The translations under genes were made by a program, and so were the position numbers. A model generated the notes under the pieces. It ran no database searches and was not told the origin of the DNA. It worked only from the letters and a program-made list of their open reading frames with translations. A stretch of 64,000 nucleotides of DNA from Diphasiastrum complanatum (Eukaryota; Streptophyta; Lycopodiopsida; Lycopodiales; Lycopodiaceae). This document shows, in pieces, positions 10,142 through 19,540 of the stretch (position 1 is the stretch's first letter; each line of letters opens with the position of its first letter). The stretch lies in assembly GCA_029204225.1 (NCBI GenBank), contig CM055108.1:15588722-15652721 (forward strand). The letters are read 5' to 3'.

Positions 10142-12185
10142 CGTTGGCAGGACCATCTCAAAGGGGGACCTTGTCTTTGTTACTTGTTAGTAAACCTGCC
10201 TGAGTGTCTTACTTGTACGTATTTGTGGTGAGTCTTAGTACTCGTGCTTTGCCTGGTTTGCATGATTGCTTGTGATACAAGGAGCTGATGGCTCGAGAAG
10301 GAACCTTTTCTTTTTGAAGGCTGATACCATCAAACAAAGAGGACTACAGAATCTGTGGGGCGGATTTGCAGTTCAAGTACTCACACGTGAACGACAATGA
10401 AACGACTCAATGTTTGCAAAGGATGGATGGCTAGCCTGTTTCTTAGGTTAGTTTCATTTGCGACAACGCCCACCAGACGCAAGCAGGAAGTCAAAAGTTG
10501 GAAAGGGCCATTTCAGGGGAGATCTTCTATGGAGCAGTTGGTCTTCATTTTGGGACGGCCACCTTCGGAACTGAAACTCACTGAGCATGAGCGATATCCA
10601 GAATCTGTGCGGCGGATTTGCAGTTCATGTACTCGCACGTGAACGACAACGAAATGACTCAATGTTTGCAAAGGATGGATGGCTAGCCTGTTTCTTGGGT
10701 TAGTTTCATTTTGCGACAACGCCCACCAGACGCAAGCAGGAAGTCAAAAGTTGGAAAGGGCAATTTCAGGGGAGACCTTCTATAGCAGTTGGTCTTCATT
10801 TTGGGACGGCCACCTTCGGAACTGAAACTCACTGCGCATGGGTGATATCCAGTATCAGTTGGGTTTTTCCTCAAAGGGGAAAAAGACTAGGATCCTCTTC
10901 AGAGATTGGCAACAAGTTGGATCGAGCCATAATCCTAGTAGATGGGAAGCAAAGTGTTGGAAAGGCTTTTTGACTGAAGAACTCTACTCTAAGTCCGATC
11001 AGCTGATTTATTAAGTGGAGGGGAACTATCACACACACCTCTCTCTTGGGGCAAATTTTGAATGAAAGTTGATCAAAATGGGGGCAAATTCAAGGTGACC
11101 TAGCCATACTCACACGAGGAGACTGGCGAACTTTGGACCTAATAAGTTGACAAGTTTTTGTTGTGGAAAGGAAAGTTTGTTATAGGCTTTCTCTGGACCA
11201 ACAATGATGAGCAAACATGTGAGTACGCTGGCTTGTGTTACGTGTAAGGCAGTTGATCAATGAAGGAACTGTGAAAGTTGAGTCTTGCATAGAGACTTGG
11301 TATTTCGAACGGACGCTAAGGGATAGTTCGCGTTGAGATCGGACTAGTGCAAACTCTGGGTGCATGTTTCTGATTCAAAGAGAGCTACTTGAAGCTAAGC
11401 TCGATGTACACTTCTTGTTTTGACTGTGAGGCAACTAACCAATGATGGAATTGTGAAAGTCAAGTTTTGCGCGACGGACATGGTGCTTCAAACAAACGCG
11501 AAGATATAGTTCGGATGCGGATCAAACTGGTGCGACCCTTTGGCTTTCCACGAGGTCAATGGTTACATTTGGGCTGATTCAAAGAGCTACTTCAAGCTAA
11601 GTGAGAGGTGCATGGCGGAGTACTCAATCTTTGCCTACCTTAAAGAGCCAAGATGGAAAAGTATCAAGATCAGGCTGGGACAAGGAGAGAAATCAAGGTG
11701 CAGAAGCAACAAGGCACGAAGTGGACCAATAAGTGGGCAATCAAACGATAAATCCTTCGGCTCAGGGAGCCTTGATACCTGTGCGGAACCGAACAAATCT
11801 GGAGCTCAGGGAGCTCAACACAAAGTGCATCAAGGACAAATCAGGAGCTCAAAGGAGTTCCAAAGTCGAAAGTCAGAAGCGACAGGGGCGAACATTTCAA
11901 AGAAAGGCCTCTGTCACCAGTTAATAAGGCTCTCGGGTTTTACGAAAGCGATATCAAATCTACGCTTTTCCCAGACAAAGATATTTGTTTCAAGTTATGT
12001 AATTTTTCAGTACAAAGAGCTGAGCCTCCGACTTGTGGTGTGCCAGCTTCAATGTTAATAAAAAGTGGCCAGTAAATTGAGTACTGTGCCAAGTAGCATA
12101 AATGTATAGTCATTTTAATTGGGAGACACCGTTACTTTAATCTGACATCTGATAAGGACATCAGATTTTATAAAGGTGGGTTGGA
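10142..12185 (+). mobile_element. Truncated internal region, right of the palindrome centre
   Basis: This matches 13980-16023 of the full right copy from the 'ttggcaggacc' segment onward. 10142-10520 is the unpaired spacer of the inverted repeat; from 10521 the sequence is the reverse complement of the left arm. It ends with the polypurine tract at 12172-12185, which here carries one extra T (aaaggtgggttgga), directly before the LTR at 12186. Confidence 0.75.
11540..12058 (+). other. Conserved open frame in element, second copy
   Basis: This is the plus-strand counterpart of the frame at 8610-9128, with the same 172 codons and a few substitutions (for example Cys-Met-Ala in place of Cys-Ile-Ala near residue 24). 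It starts on TTG and has no recognised domain. Upstream at about 11235-11510 lie two diverged modules whose translations share V-R-Q-L and V-K-V motifs, suggesting a decayed repeated protein. Confidence 0.35.
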
Positions 12186-13430
12186 TGTTGTAAAGCTACC
12201 TTTACAAGCTTTACTTCCGGCGCCATTGGCGCCAGCTATGTCCCCTGCGCCAGCAGCGCCCCTGCTGCTCCCGGCGCCAAAGGCGCCGGCGCCGCTCCCG
12301 GCGCCACTGTGACCAGAATCCAGCCGGTGCCAAGTTCCTATGGCTGAAAATCTTTGATCGGTTCTAGCGGAGTCCAGAGAGCTCAGATCGATGTGCAATC
12401 ACCTCACACGATCTAGGCATGATTAAAGGAAGCCTGGGGATCAATAAAATCTAGAGAGAGAAAATGACTTTCGAGAAAGAGAAAATCCTAGAGAGAGAAA
12501 AACGTGCTTTACCAGCTTAGGTAGAGTGCTTGGTATGAGGGGAGGTGCCGAATCACACCAATACTATAGGGGAGTGCGGGTTGCGACTCAGGGCGAGCTC
12601 CAACCAAGTCTCAGCCTCCCTTGCTGGAATGTTGTCATGGCTCTCGCCTTGGCATGCTAGCGCCCCGGAGACTAGGGTCGGTCACACACTTGAAATGTAA
12701 CCTTCTCAGATTTATTAATAAAGTGGGATTTTCCTCAAACTGACTCTGATTACCTTCTGGGTTTCAGTGTTCGGTAAAAGCGCCAGTTGTAAGGCCGCTT
12801 TCAAAATTTTTAACTTGGCACATAGCTGAGGGTCGTATCCCGGGACGCCAGCGGTATACCGTCGGGACCATTCGGTCCGTGGCGCCAGCGGTATGCTGTC
12901 GGGACCATTTGGTCCAGGAACTGGTTGTTTCCATATCTGTCGCGGCTTGTGGTTCTGAGTGTTCCTTGCATGAACGTGAATGGGTTTAGCTCTTGGGGAA
13001 CGGGCTCTAACCTGTCGGCTGAGTTGGATGGCTTGCTTGGGTGGATGTTACCTGTTTATGGCTGTCCAGTCTGGCGTGGCGCCAGGTTGGCTTCCAGCGC
13101 TCGTGACGAAGCTTTCAGTTGGTTAAGTCTGATGTAAGTCAGACCGCTTGCTTGGAATAGATGTTACTCGTTTGTAACGAAGCTTCGAGTTGGTTAAGTT
13201 TGATGTATGTCGGGCGGCTTGCTTGGAGGGAAGTCACCCACGTCGGGACTCCTGATCAGGCATGGCGCCAGGTTGGATCTCAATGTTGGTTTTCGGAACT
13301 TCAAGTTGGTTAAGTCTGATCGTTGTTGGCGAGTTGGCTGCTTGTATGTCAAGTGGGTTTGGATGGCAAGAGTTGAAAGCTGGGAAGCTAAGTCGTGGTT
13401 TCCGGCTCCCTTTGGGATGCCTGCGCTACA
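12186..13430 (+). mobile_element. LTR shared between two right internal regions
   Basis: This is a complete LTR of 1245 bp starting TGTTGTAAAG and ending GCGCTACA. A polypurine tract precedes it and TGTGGTATCAGAGC follows it, so it joins two units in tandem. Its first 25 bases contain overlapping inverted repeats (gtaaag/ctttac). The GGCGCC-rich block is at about 12215-12330. An AATAAA lies at 12717-12722, a plausible polyadenylation signal. Two adjacent blocks near 12845-12915 each carry GGACCAT..GGTCC-like symmetry. Confidence 0.85.
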
Positions 13431-13432
13431 TG

Positions 13433-13444
13433 TGGTATCAGAGC
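13433..13444 (+). other. Primer-binding site (tRNA-iMet type)
   Basis: TGGTATCAGAGC lies two bases after the LTR end at 13430. It is identical to the minus-strand site at 7251-7262 and to the gypsy site at 41483-41494. It defines the 5' end of the internal region. Confidence 0.85.
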
Positions 13445-13513
13445 CGACTGGCCGGTCAGCTATGCGGATCTCACGGAAATGGCCACGGTTTGGGGTTCAT
13501 CAAGACAACTGTT

Positions 13514-13909
13514 GTGCAAGGTGCTGCCCAAAGTGTAAGCACGGGTGCGTCCACGGTCGGGGTGGTCGGCAGAACGCGGGACTTGATGAGTCAAGGTGCT
13601 GCCCTTGAGGTGTAAGCACGGTTAGTTCTCGCGGTTCGGGCCTGGCGCTGTCTGCACGTAGGACGGATGAGGCAAAGTGCTGCCTAGGTAGGTGAAAGCA
13701 CGGTCTGTACCTTGTGGGGTGCGGGGCGACATATTCGAACTGTACGGGTTAACCATTGATACAGAGATGCTGCTCGAATTCGGGTGTAAAGCACGGGTGG
13801 TTAGCTGCCAGTGCGGGATAGCTGCCGATCGTTTAGCTATAAGGGCTATCGACCAAAAAGTGGTGGGGCGTGATTGAGGCAATGTGCTGCTTAATGGTGA
13901 AAGCACGGA
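13514..13909 (+). repeat. Leader hairpin array (five GTGCT...AGCAC blocks)
   Basis: Five related blocks occur near 13519, 13596, 13676, 13768 and 13883. Each has a GTGCTGCC-like left half (ATGCTGCT in the fourth) followed within about 10-15 bases by a GTGTAAGCACGG- or GTGAAAGCACGG-like right half. GTGCT and AGCAC can pair, so the leader RNA could form a row of small stem-loops. Retroviral leaders use stem-loops for packaging and dimerisation; that role here is only an inference. Confidence 0.5.
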
Positions 13910-15376
13910 TGGTTGGAGGGGTGTCCTATGTGGGCTGATTCTGTGATCGATTTGTATGGGCGCGGCCAGGCAAAGGTCCGTTGGCAGGACCATCTCAAAG
14001 GGGGACCTTGTCTTTGTTACTTGTTAGTAAACCTGCCTGAGTGTCTTACTTGTACGTATTCGTGGTGAGTCTTAGTACTCATGCTTTGCCTGGTTTGCAT
14101 GATTGCTTGTGATACAAGGAGCTGATGGCTCGAGAAGGAACCTTTTCTTTTGAAGGCTGATACCATCAAACAAAGAGGACTACAGAATCTGTGGGGCGGA
14201 TTTGCAGTTCAAGTACTCACACGTGAACGACAACGAAACGACTCAATGTTTGCAAAGGATGGATGGCTAGCCTGTTTCTTAGGTTAGTTTCATTTGCGAC
14301 AACGCCCACCAGACGCAAGCAGGAAGTCAAAAGTTGGAAAGGGCCATTTCAGGGAAGATCTTCCATGGAGTAGTTGGTCTTCATTTTGGGACGGCCACCT
14401 TCGGAACTGAAACTCACTGAGCATGAGCGATATCCAGAATCTGTGCGGCGGATTTGCAGTTCAAGTACTCGCACGTGAACGACAACGAAATGACTCAATG
14501 TTTGCAAAGGATGAATGGCTAGCCTGTTTCTTGGGTTAGTTTCATTTTGCGACAACGCCCACCAGACGCAAGCAGGAAGTCAAAAGTTGGAAAGGGCAAT
14601 TTCAGGGGAGATCTTCTATAGCAGTTGGTCTTCATTTTGGGACGGCCACCTTCGGAACTGAAACTCACTGAGCATGGGTGATATCCAGTATCAGTTGGGT
14701 TTTTCCTCAAAGGGGAAAAGACTAGGATCCTCTTCAGAGATTGGCAACAAGTTGGATCGAGCCATAATCCTAGCAGATGGGAAGCAAAGTGTTGGAAAGG
14801 CTTTTTGTCCGAAGAACTCTACTCTAAGTCCGATCAGCTGATTTATTAAGTGGAGGGGAATTATCACACACACCTCTCTCTTGGGGCAAATTTTGAATGA
14901 AAGTTGATCAAAATGGGGGCAAATTCAAGGTGACCTAGCCATACTCACATGAGGAGACTGGCGAACTTTGGACCTAATAAGTTGACAAGTTTTTGTTGTG
15001 AAAAGGAAAGTTTGTTATAGGCTTTCTCTGGACCAGCAATGATGAGGAAACATATGAGTACGCTGGCTTGTGTTACGTGTAAGGCAGCTGATCAATGAAG
15101 GAACTGTGAAAGTTGAGTCTTGCATAGAGACTTGGTATTTCGAACGGACGCTAAGGGATAGTTCGCGTTGAGATCGGACTAGTGCAAACTCTGGGTGCAT
15201 TTGTTTCTGATTCAAAGAGAGCTACTTGAAGCTAAGCTCGATGTACACTTCTTGTTCTGACTGTGAGGCAACTAACCAGTGATGGAATTGTGAAAGTCAA
15301 GTTTTGCGCGACGGACATGGTGCTTCAAACAAACGCGAAGAGATAGTTCGGATGCGGATCAAACTGGTGCGACCCT

Positions 15377-15913
15377 TTGGCTTTCCACGAGGTCAATGGT
15401 TACATTTGGGCTGATTCAAAGAGCTACTTCAAGCTAAGTGAGAGGTGCATGGCGGAGTACTCAATCTTTGCCTACCTTAAAGAGCCGAGATGGAAAAGTA
15501 TCAAGATCAGGCTGGGACAAGGAGAGAAATCAAGGTGCAGAAGCAACAAGGCACGGAGTGGACCAATAAGAGGGCAATCAAACGATAAATCCTTCGGCTC
15601 AGGGAGCCTTGATACCTGTGCGGAACCGAACAAATCTGGAGCTCAGGGAGCTCAACACAAAGTGCATCAAGGACAAATCAGGAGCTCAAAGGAGTTCCAA
15701 AGTCGAAAGTCAGAAGCGACAGGGGCGAACATTTCAAAGAAAGGCCTCTGTCACCAGTTAATAAGGCTCTCGGGTTTTACGAAAGCGATATCAAATCTAC
15801 GCTTTTCCCAGACAAAGATATTTGTTTCAAAGTTATGTAATTTTTCAGTACAAAGAGCTGAGCCTCCGACTTGTGGTGTGCCAGCTTCAATGTTAATAAA
15901 AAGTGGCCAGTAA
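15377..15913 (+). other. Conserved open frame in element, third copy
   Basis: This copy of the frame at 8610-9128 is 178 codons because one extra base near 15830 changes the C-terminus. The shared part is almost unchanged. The start is TTG, not ATG. Retention of an open frame across three copies is suggestive, but the copies are too young for this to prove selection. Confidence 0.35.
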
Positions 15914-16009
15914 ATTGAGTACTGTGCCAAGTAGCATAAATGTATAGTTATTTTAATTGGGAGACACCTTTACTTTAATCTGACATCTGATGAGGACATC
16001 AGATTTTAT

Positions 16010-16023
16010 AAAGGTGGGGTGGA
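16010..16023 (+). other. Polypurine tract
   Basis: aaaggtggggtgga directly precedes the 3' LTR that begins at 16024. It is purine apart from two T residues and is identical to the left copies at 4675-4688 and 8483-8496. Confidence 0.65.
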
Positions 16024-17268
16024 TGTTGTAAAGCTACCTTTACAAGCTTTACTTCCGGTGCCATTGGCGCCAGCTATGTCCCCGGCGCCAGCAGCGCCCC
16101 TGCTGCTCCCGGCGCCAATGGCGCTGGCGCCGCTCCCGGCGCCACTGTGACCAGAATCCAGCCGGCGCCAAGTTTCTATGGCTGAAAATCTTTGATCGGT
16201 TCTAGCGGAGTCCAGAGAGCTCAGATCGATGTGCAATCACCTCACACGATCTAGGCATAATTAAAGGAAGCCTGGGTATCAATAAAATCTAGAGAGAGAA
16301 AATGACTTTCTAGAAAGAGAATATCCTAGAGAGAGAAAAGCGTGCTTTACCAGCTTAGGTAGAGTGCTTGGTATGAGGGGAGGTGCCGAATCACACTAAT
16401 ACTATAGGGGAGTGCGGGTTGCGACTCAGGGCGAGCTCCAACCAAGTCTCAGCCTCCCTTGCTGGAATGTTGTCATGGCTCTCGCCTTGGCATGCTAGCG
16501 CCCCGGAGACTAGGGTCGGTCACACACTTGAAATGTAACCTTCTCAGATTTATGAATAAAGTGGGATTTTCCTCAAACTGACTCTGATTACCTTCTGGGT
16601 TTCAGTGTTCGGTAAAAGCGCCAGTTGTAAGGCCGCTTTTAAAATTTTTAACTTGGCACATAGCTGAGGGTCGTATCCCGGGACGCCAGCGGTATGTCGT
16701 CGGGACCATTCGGTCCGTGGCGCCAGCGGTATGCTGTCGGGACCATTTGGTCCAAGAACTGGTTGTTTCCATATCTGTCGCGGCTTGTGGTTCTGAGTGT
16801 TCCTTGCATGAACGTGAATGGGTTAAGCTCTTGGGGAACGGGCTCTAACCTGTCGGCTGAGTTGGATGGCTTGCTTGGGTGGATGTTACCTGTTTATGGC
16901 TGTCTAGTCTGGCGTGGCGCCAGGTTGGCTTCCAGCGCTCGTGACGAAGCTTTCAGTTGGTTAAGTCTGATGTAAGTCAGACCGCTTGCTTGGAATGGAT
17001 GTTACTCGTTTGTAACGAAGCTTCGAGTTGGTTAAGTTTGATGTATGTCGGGCGGCTTGCTTGGAGGGAAGTCACCCACGTCGGGACTCCCGATCTGGCA
17101 TGGCGCCAGGTTGGATCTCAATGTTGGTTTTCGGAACTTCAAGTTGGTTAAGTCTGATCGTTGTTGGCGAGTTGGCTGCTTGTATGTCAAGTGGGTTTGG
17201 ATGGCAAGAGTTGAAGGCTGGGAAGCTAAGTCGTGGTTCCCGGCTCCCTTTGGGATGCCTGCGCTACA
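16024..17268 (+). mobile_element. LTR (3' LTR of right plus-strand copy)
   Basis: A complete 1245-bp LTR with the same termini as 12186-13430. AATAAA is present near 16553-16558. It pairs with 3456-4674 as the outer end of the inverted repeat. Instead of a host flank, its 3' end runs directly into an oppositely oriented LTR fragment at 17269. Confidence 0.8.
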
Positions 17269-17764
17269 CAACATTCCAGCAAGGGAGGCTGAGACTTGGT
17301 TGGAGCTCGCCCTGAGTCGCAACCCGCACTCCCCTATAGTATTGGTGTGATTCGGCACCTCCCCTCATACCAAGCACTCTACCTAAGCTGGTAAAGCACG
17401 TTTTTCTCTCTCTAGGATTTTCTCTTTCTAGAAAGTCATTTTCTCTCTCTAGATTTTATTGATCCCCAGGCTTCCTTTAATCATGCCTAGATCGTGTGAG
17501 GTGATTGCACATCGATCTGAGCTCTCTGGACTCCGCTAAAACCGATCAAAAATTTTCAACCATAGGAACTTGGCGCCGGCTAGATTCTGGTCACAGTGGC
17601 TCCGGGAGCAGCAGGGGCGCTGCTGGCGCCGGGGACATAGCTGGCGCCAATGGCGCCGGAAGTAAAGCTTGTAAAGGTAGCTTTACAACACGTCGTTGGC
17701 GCCGGGGACATAGCTGGCGCCGATGACGTCGGAAGTAAAGCTTTGTAAAGGTAGCTTTACAACA
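17269..17764 (-). mobile_element. Outer LTR fragment, right side
   Basis: From 'caacattccagcaaggg' the sequence follows the LTR in the opposite orientation to the LTR it abuts, up to the terminus TTTACAACA at 17690. A further 74-bp duplication of the LTR end follows (17691-17764) and touches the right GATCT duplication. It covers LTR offsets from about 796 onward, while the left outer piece (2871-3455) covers offsets 1-585. Together they look like one LTR with about 210 bp lost and the palindromic pair inserted. Confidence 0.7.
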
Positions 17765-17769
17765 GATCT
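17765..17769. repeat. Target-site duplication GATCT, right
   Basis: This is the right copy of the 5-bp direct repeat that encloses the whole composite; the left copy is at 2682-2686. Confidence 0.8.
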
Positions 17770-18060
17770 TGATCGAATGAAGAGATTGCTGGTTAAGCGA
17801 CCCCAATGAGGATGGGATCTTGACTGAATGAAGAGATTGGTGGTTAAGAAAAAGCGTGAAGATGGGATCTCGACCGGGGACCGAAAGTGAGGCGTGAGGA
17901 TGGGATGTCAACCGAGCTGAAACGGGCATGAGGGAGCGATCTCAACCGAATGGAAAGTGACCGAACTATGATGAGGTTGTTGAAATCTCGACCGAGCCGA
18001 GGAATTTCTGTGAGGGAGAGAGCCCAGTAAGACCTAGACCGAGCCGAGAGAGGGCCGTGA
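17770..18060. repeat. Degenerate minisatellite at the insertion site
   Basis: Motifs like 'gatgggatctcgaccg' and 'gaatgaagagattg' recur every 35-60 bases. The left flank of the composite (2650-2686) carries the same motif family, including 'gaccccaatgagga', also found at 17799. The composite therefore inserted inside this repeat, and the left flank is its continuation. Confidence 0.55.
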
Positions 18061-18244
18061 GGAGGATGCAATCTGAACCGATTGTTAGTCGAAGCGGGTA
18101 GGGAAGTTGAATGACAATAGTTTCAGGACTGACGAAAGTTTTAGGAATTACAATATTACATGACTGACGATAGTTTCAGGAACAACCAATCTACAAACGT
18201 CACAGGAAATTGCCAACTTCAACAGACAAATGCAGATTTTCCCT

Positions 18245-18545
18245 CTGCTTCTCTCATTGATTGGCTTCAAATCTTTGATGTCATCACTAGAAAGAAGCCC
18301 AACAGCGCCATTGAATTTCACTTCAGTTCCAGCATATTTTGAATATACAATAGTATCGCCAATTGTCACACTCGCTTTAGTTGTTTGTCTCCAATTTTCT
18401 GCTCCTCACCAACTGCGACTACTTCCCCGCTTTGAGGCTTAGTTTGTGCAGTTGTTGGCAAAAGGATGCCACCTTGTGTCTTCTCTTCAACTGTCCGGTT
18501 TTTGATGAGTACGCGATCTCCTAGTGGGGTAAGTGTTTTAAATGT
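18245..18545 (-). pseudogene. CPN20 (chloroplast 20-kDa co-chaperonin) pseudogene fragment
   Basis: The minus strand encodes a Cpn10-type domain: [11 protein letters not shown], then [23 protein letters not shown], then after a frameshift V-Y-S-K-Y-A-G-T-E-V-K-F-N-G, and finally D-D-I-K-D-L-K-P-I-N-E-R. The last motif is the start of the second Cpn10 domain, so the source was the plastid double-domain CPN20 that works with the chloroplast Cpn60 chaperonin. The frame is broken at about 18359-18377 (stop plus shift), some residues are deleted before 'LLSSDDIKD', and the copy ends just inside domain 2. No intron interrupts the matching part, which suggests a processed copy. It is not functional. 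Confidence 0.8.
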
Positions 18546-19540
18546 AGTTCAACGATTTCTGAACTCACGCATAGCTGCTAATGGTAGAGTGGGGGCACCA
18601 GCTGCTGTTTATTCTTCCAAGAATGCTTCTGCATTTCGATAAGATGGTGGTGGGCGTAGGAAGGGAAAAAGTACAGAGAGAAAGAGAAGATCCGAAAAGA
18701 GAAGAGAGCCGGGACATATACAGTTAGGGTTAGGGCTGGACCTTGGGATTAGGATAGGGTTATGTTTTTTTTTAAATAATAATCTTCAAAATGAAAAATG
18801 TGAAAAAAATTTACAACAGAAACAAAACATCAAAATTGAAAAATGAACTGATTCTCTCTCACTTGGGAAAATCCAACAAATTTTTTTCAAAATTTTGGCA
18901 ATTCTGACCCATCTCCACTAATTTGTTCATAACTTCCTCAATATTGATCCAAATCACAAAAACTCAGTACCTCTGAAAAGCTAACAACAAGATCTATCAG
19001 CTTATAGGATCAGATCAATGATTAAATGTGATTTGATTGGTCAGATTCACAACAGAACAAGTCTGAAAAATTTGAAGAAAGAAAAACTAACAAAACTAGA
19101 GTTAGGAATCAAGAATTGTCATAACTCTTTGGATACTGATCCAAATGACCTGTCATATGGATCAGATCAAAGCTAAAACAATGCTCTAAAATCCTATGGA
19201 TAGAAACTTGAGATTAAAGCTCAAATCAAATCTGAAAAATGCAAACAAAGTGAAATAAAAATTTTAGTCACCTATTTTGACAGCTTTGGGAAAAGTGCAA
19301 TAACTTTTGCATCTTTCTTGATCTAGCACCAAAAATTCACCAAGATCAATCACTATGATCTAATGAAAAATGAAGATTATTTTGAGGTACATAGTACGGA
19401 ATTTTACCCTGACCTAGTTTGGTCCCCAATTCTCCACCCCTTCTATTGATCTTAAGTCGGCCCTCCAATTTTAGCTTTTAGCTCAAAATCTTGCTAAAAC
19501 TGGATTGTAAATTTGATCAATGATTAACTATTGCTCTTGT
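18546..19540. other. AT-rich spacer, no gene seen
   Basis: Part of the 5' end of the CPN20-like copy may extend to about 18640 as a weak, broken frame. The rest (18700-19540) is AT-rich with phrases such as 'gatccaaat' repeated at 18950 and 19140. I find no supported coding region. Confidence 0.3.

Larger units (their letters stand above)
13431..16023 (+). mobile_element. Full internal region of right element copy
   Basis: The 2593 bp run from just after the 5' LTR to the polypurine tract at 16010-16023. Order: PBS at 13433-13444, leader hairpin array 13514-13909, the 250-bp tandem modules about 14190-14695, decayed coding-like modules about 15070-15370, open frame 15377-15913, and polypurine tract. 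With its LTRs at 12186-13430 and 16024-17268 this is the best complete element in the window (5083 bp). No retroviral protein motif is visible in any frame. Confidence 0.8.
2687..17764. mobile_element. Composite of one non-autonomous LTR retrotransposon family, arranged as a giant inverted repeat
   Basis: The whole stretch is made of copies of a single element: an LTR of about 1.22-1.25 kb (sense ends TGTTGTAAAG and GCGCTACA) and an internal region of about 2.6 kb. Left of 10142 the copies lie on the minus strand (LTR, internal, LTR, partial internal). Right of it they lie on the plus strand (partial internal, LTR, internal, LTR). The arms 3456-10141 and 10521-17268 pair as an inverted repeat with a spacer of about 379 bp. 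Outside the arms, 2687-3455 and 17269-17764 are pieces of a further LTR. No gag, protease, RT or integrase is recognisable inside, so the family is non-autonomous (LARD-like). The arms differ by scattered substitutions and small indels, which indicates recent formation or ongoing conversion. Confidence 0.85.

Noticed and set aside
18720-18765. Telomere-like 'agttagggttaggg' run.
   Set aside because: Only two adjacent units plus degenerate bits, and the usual plant unit is TTTAGGG; too short for an interstitial telomere.
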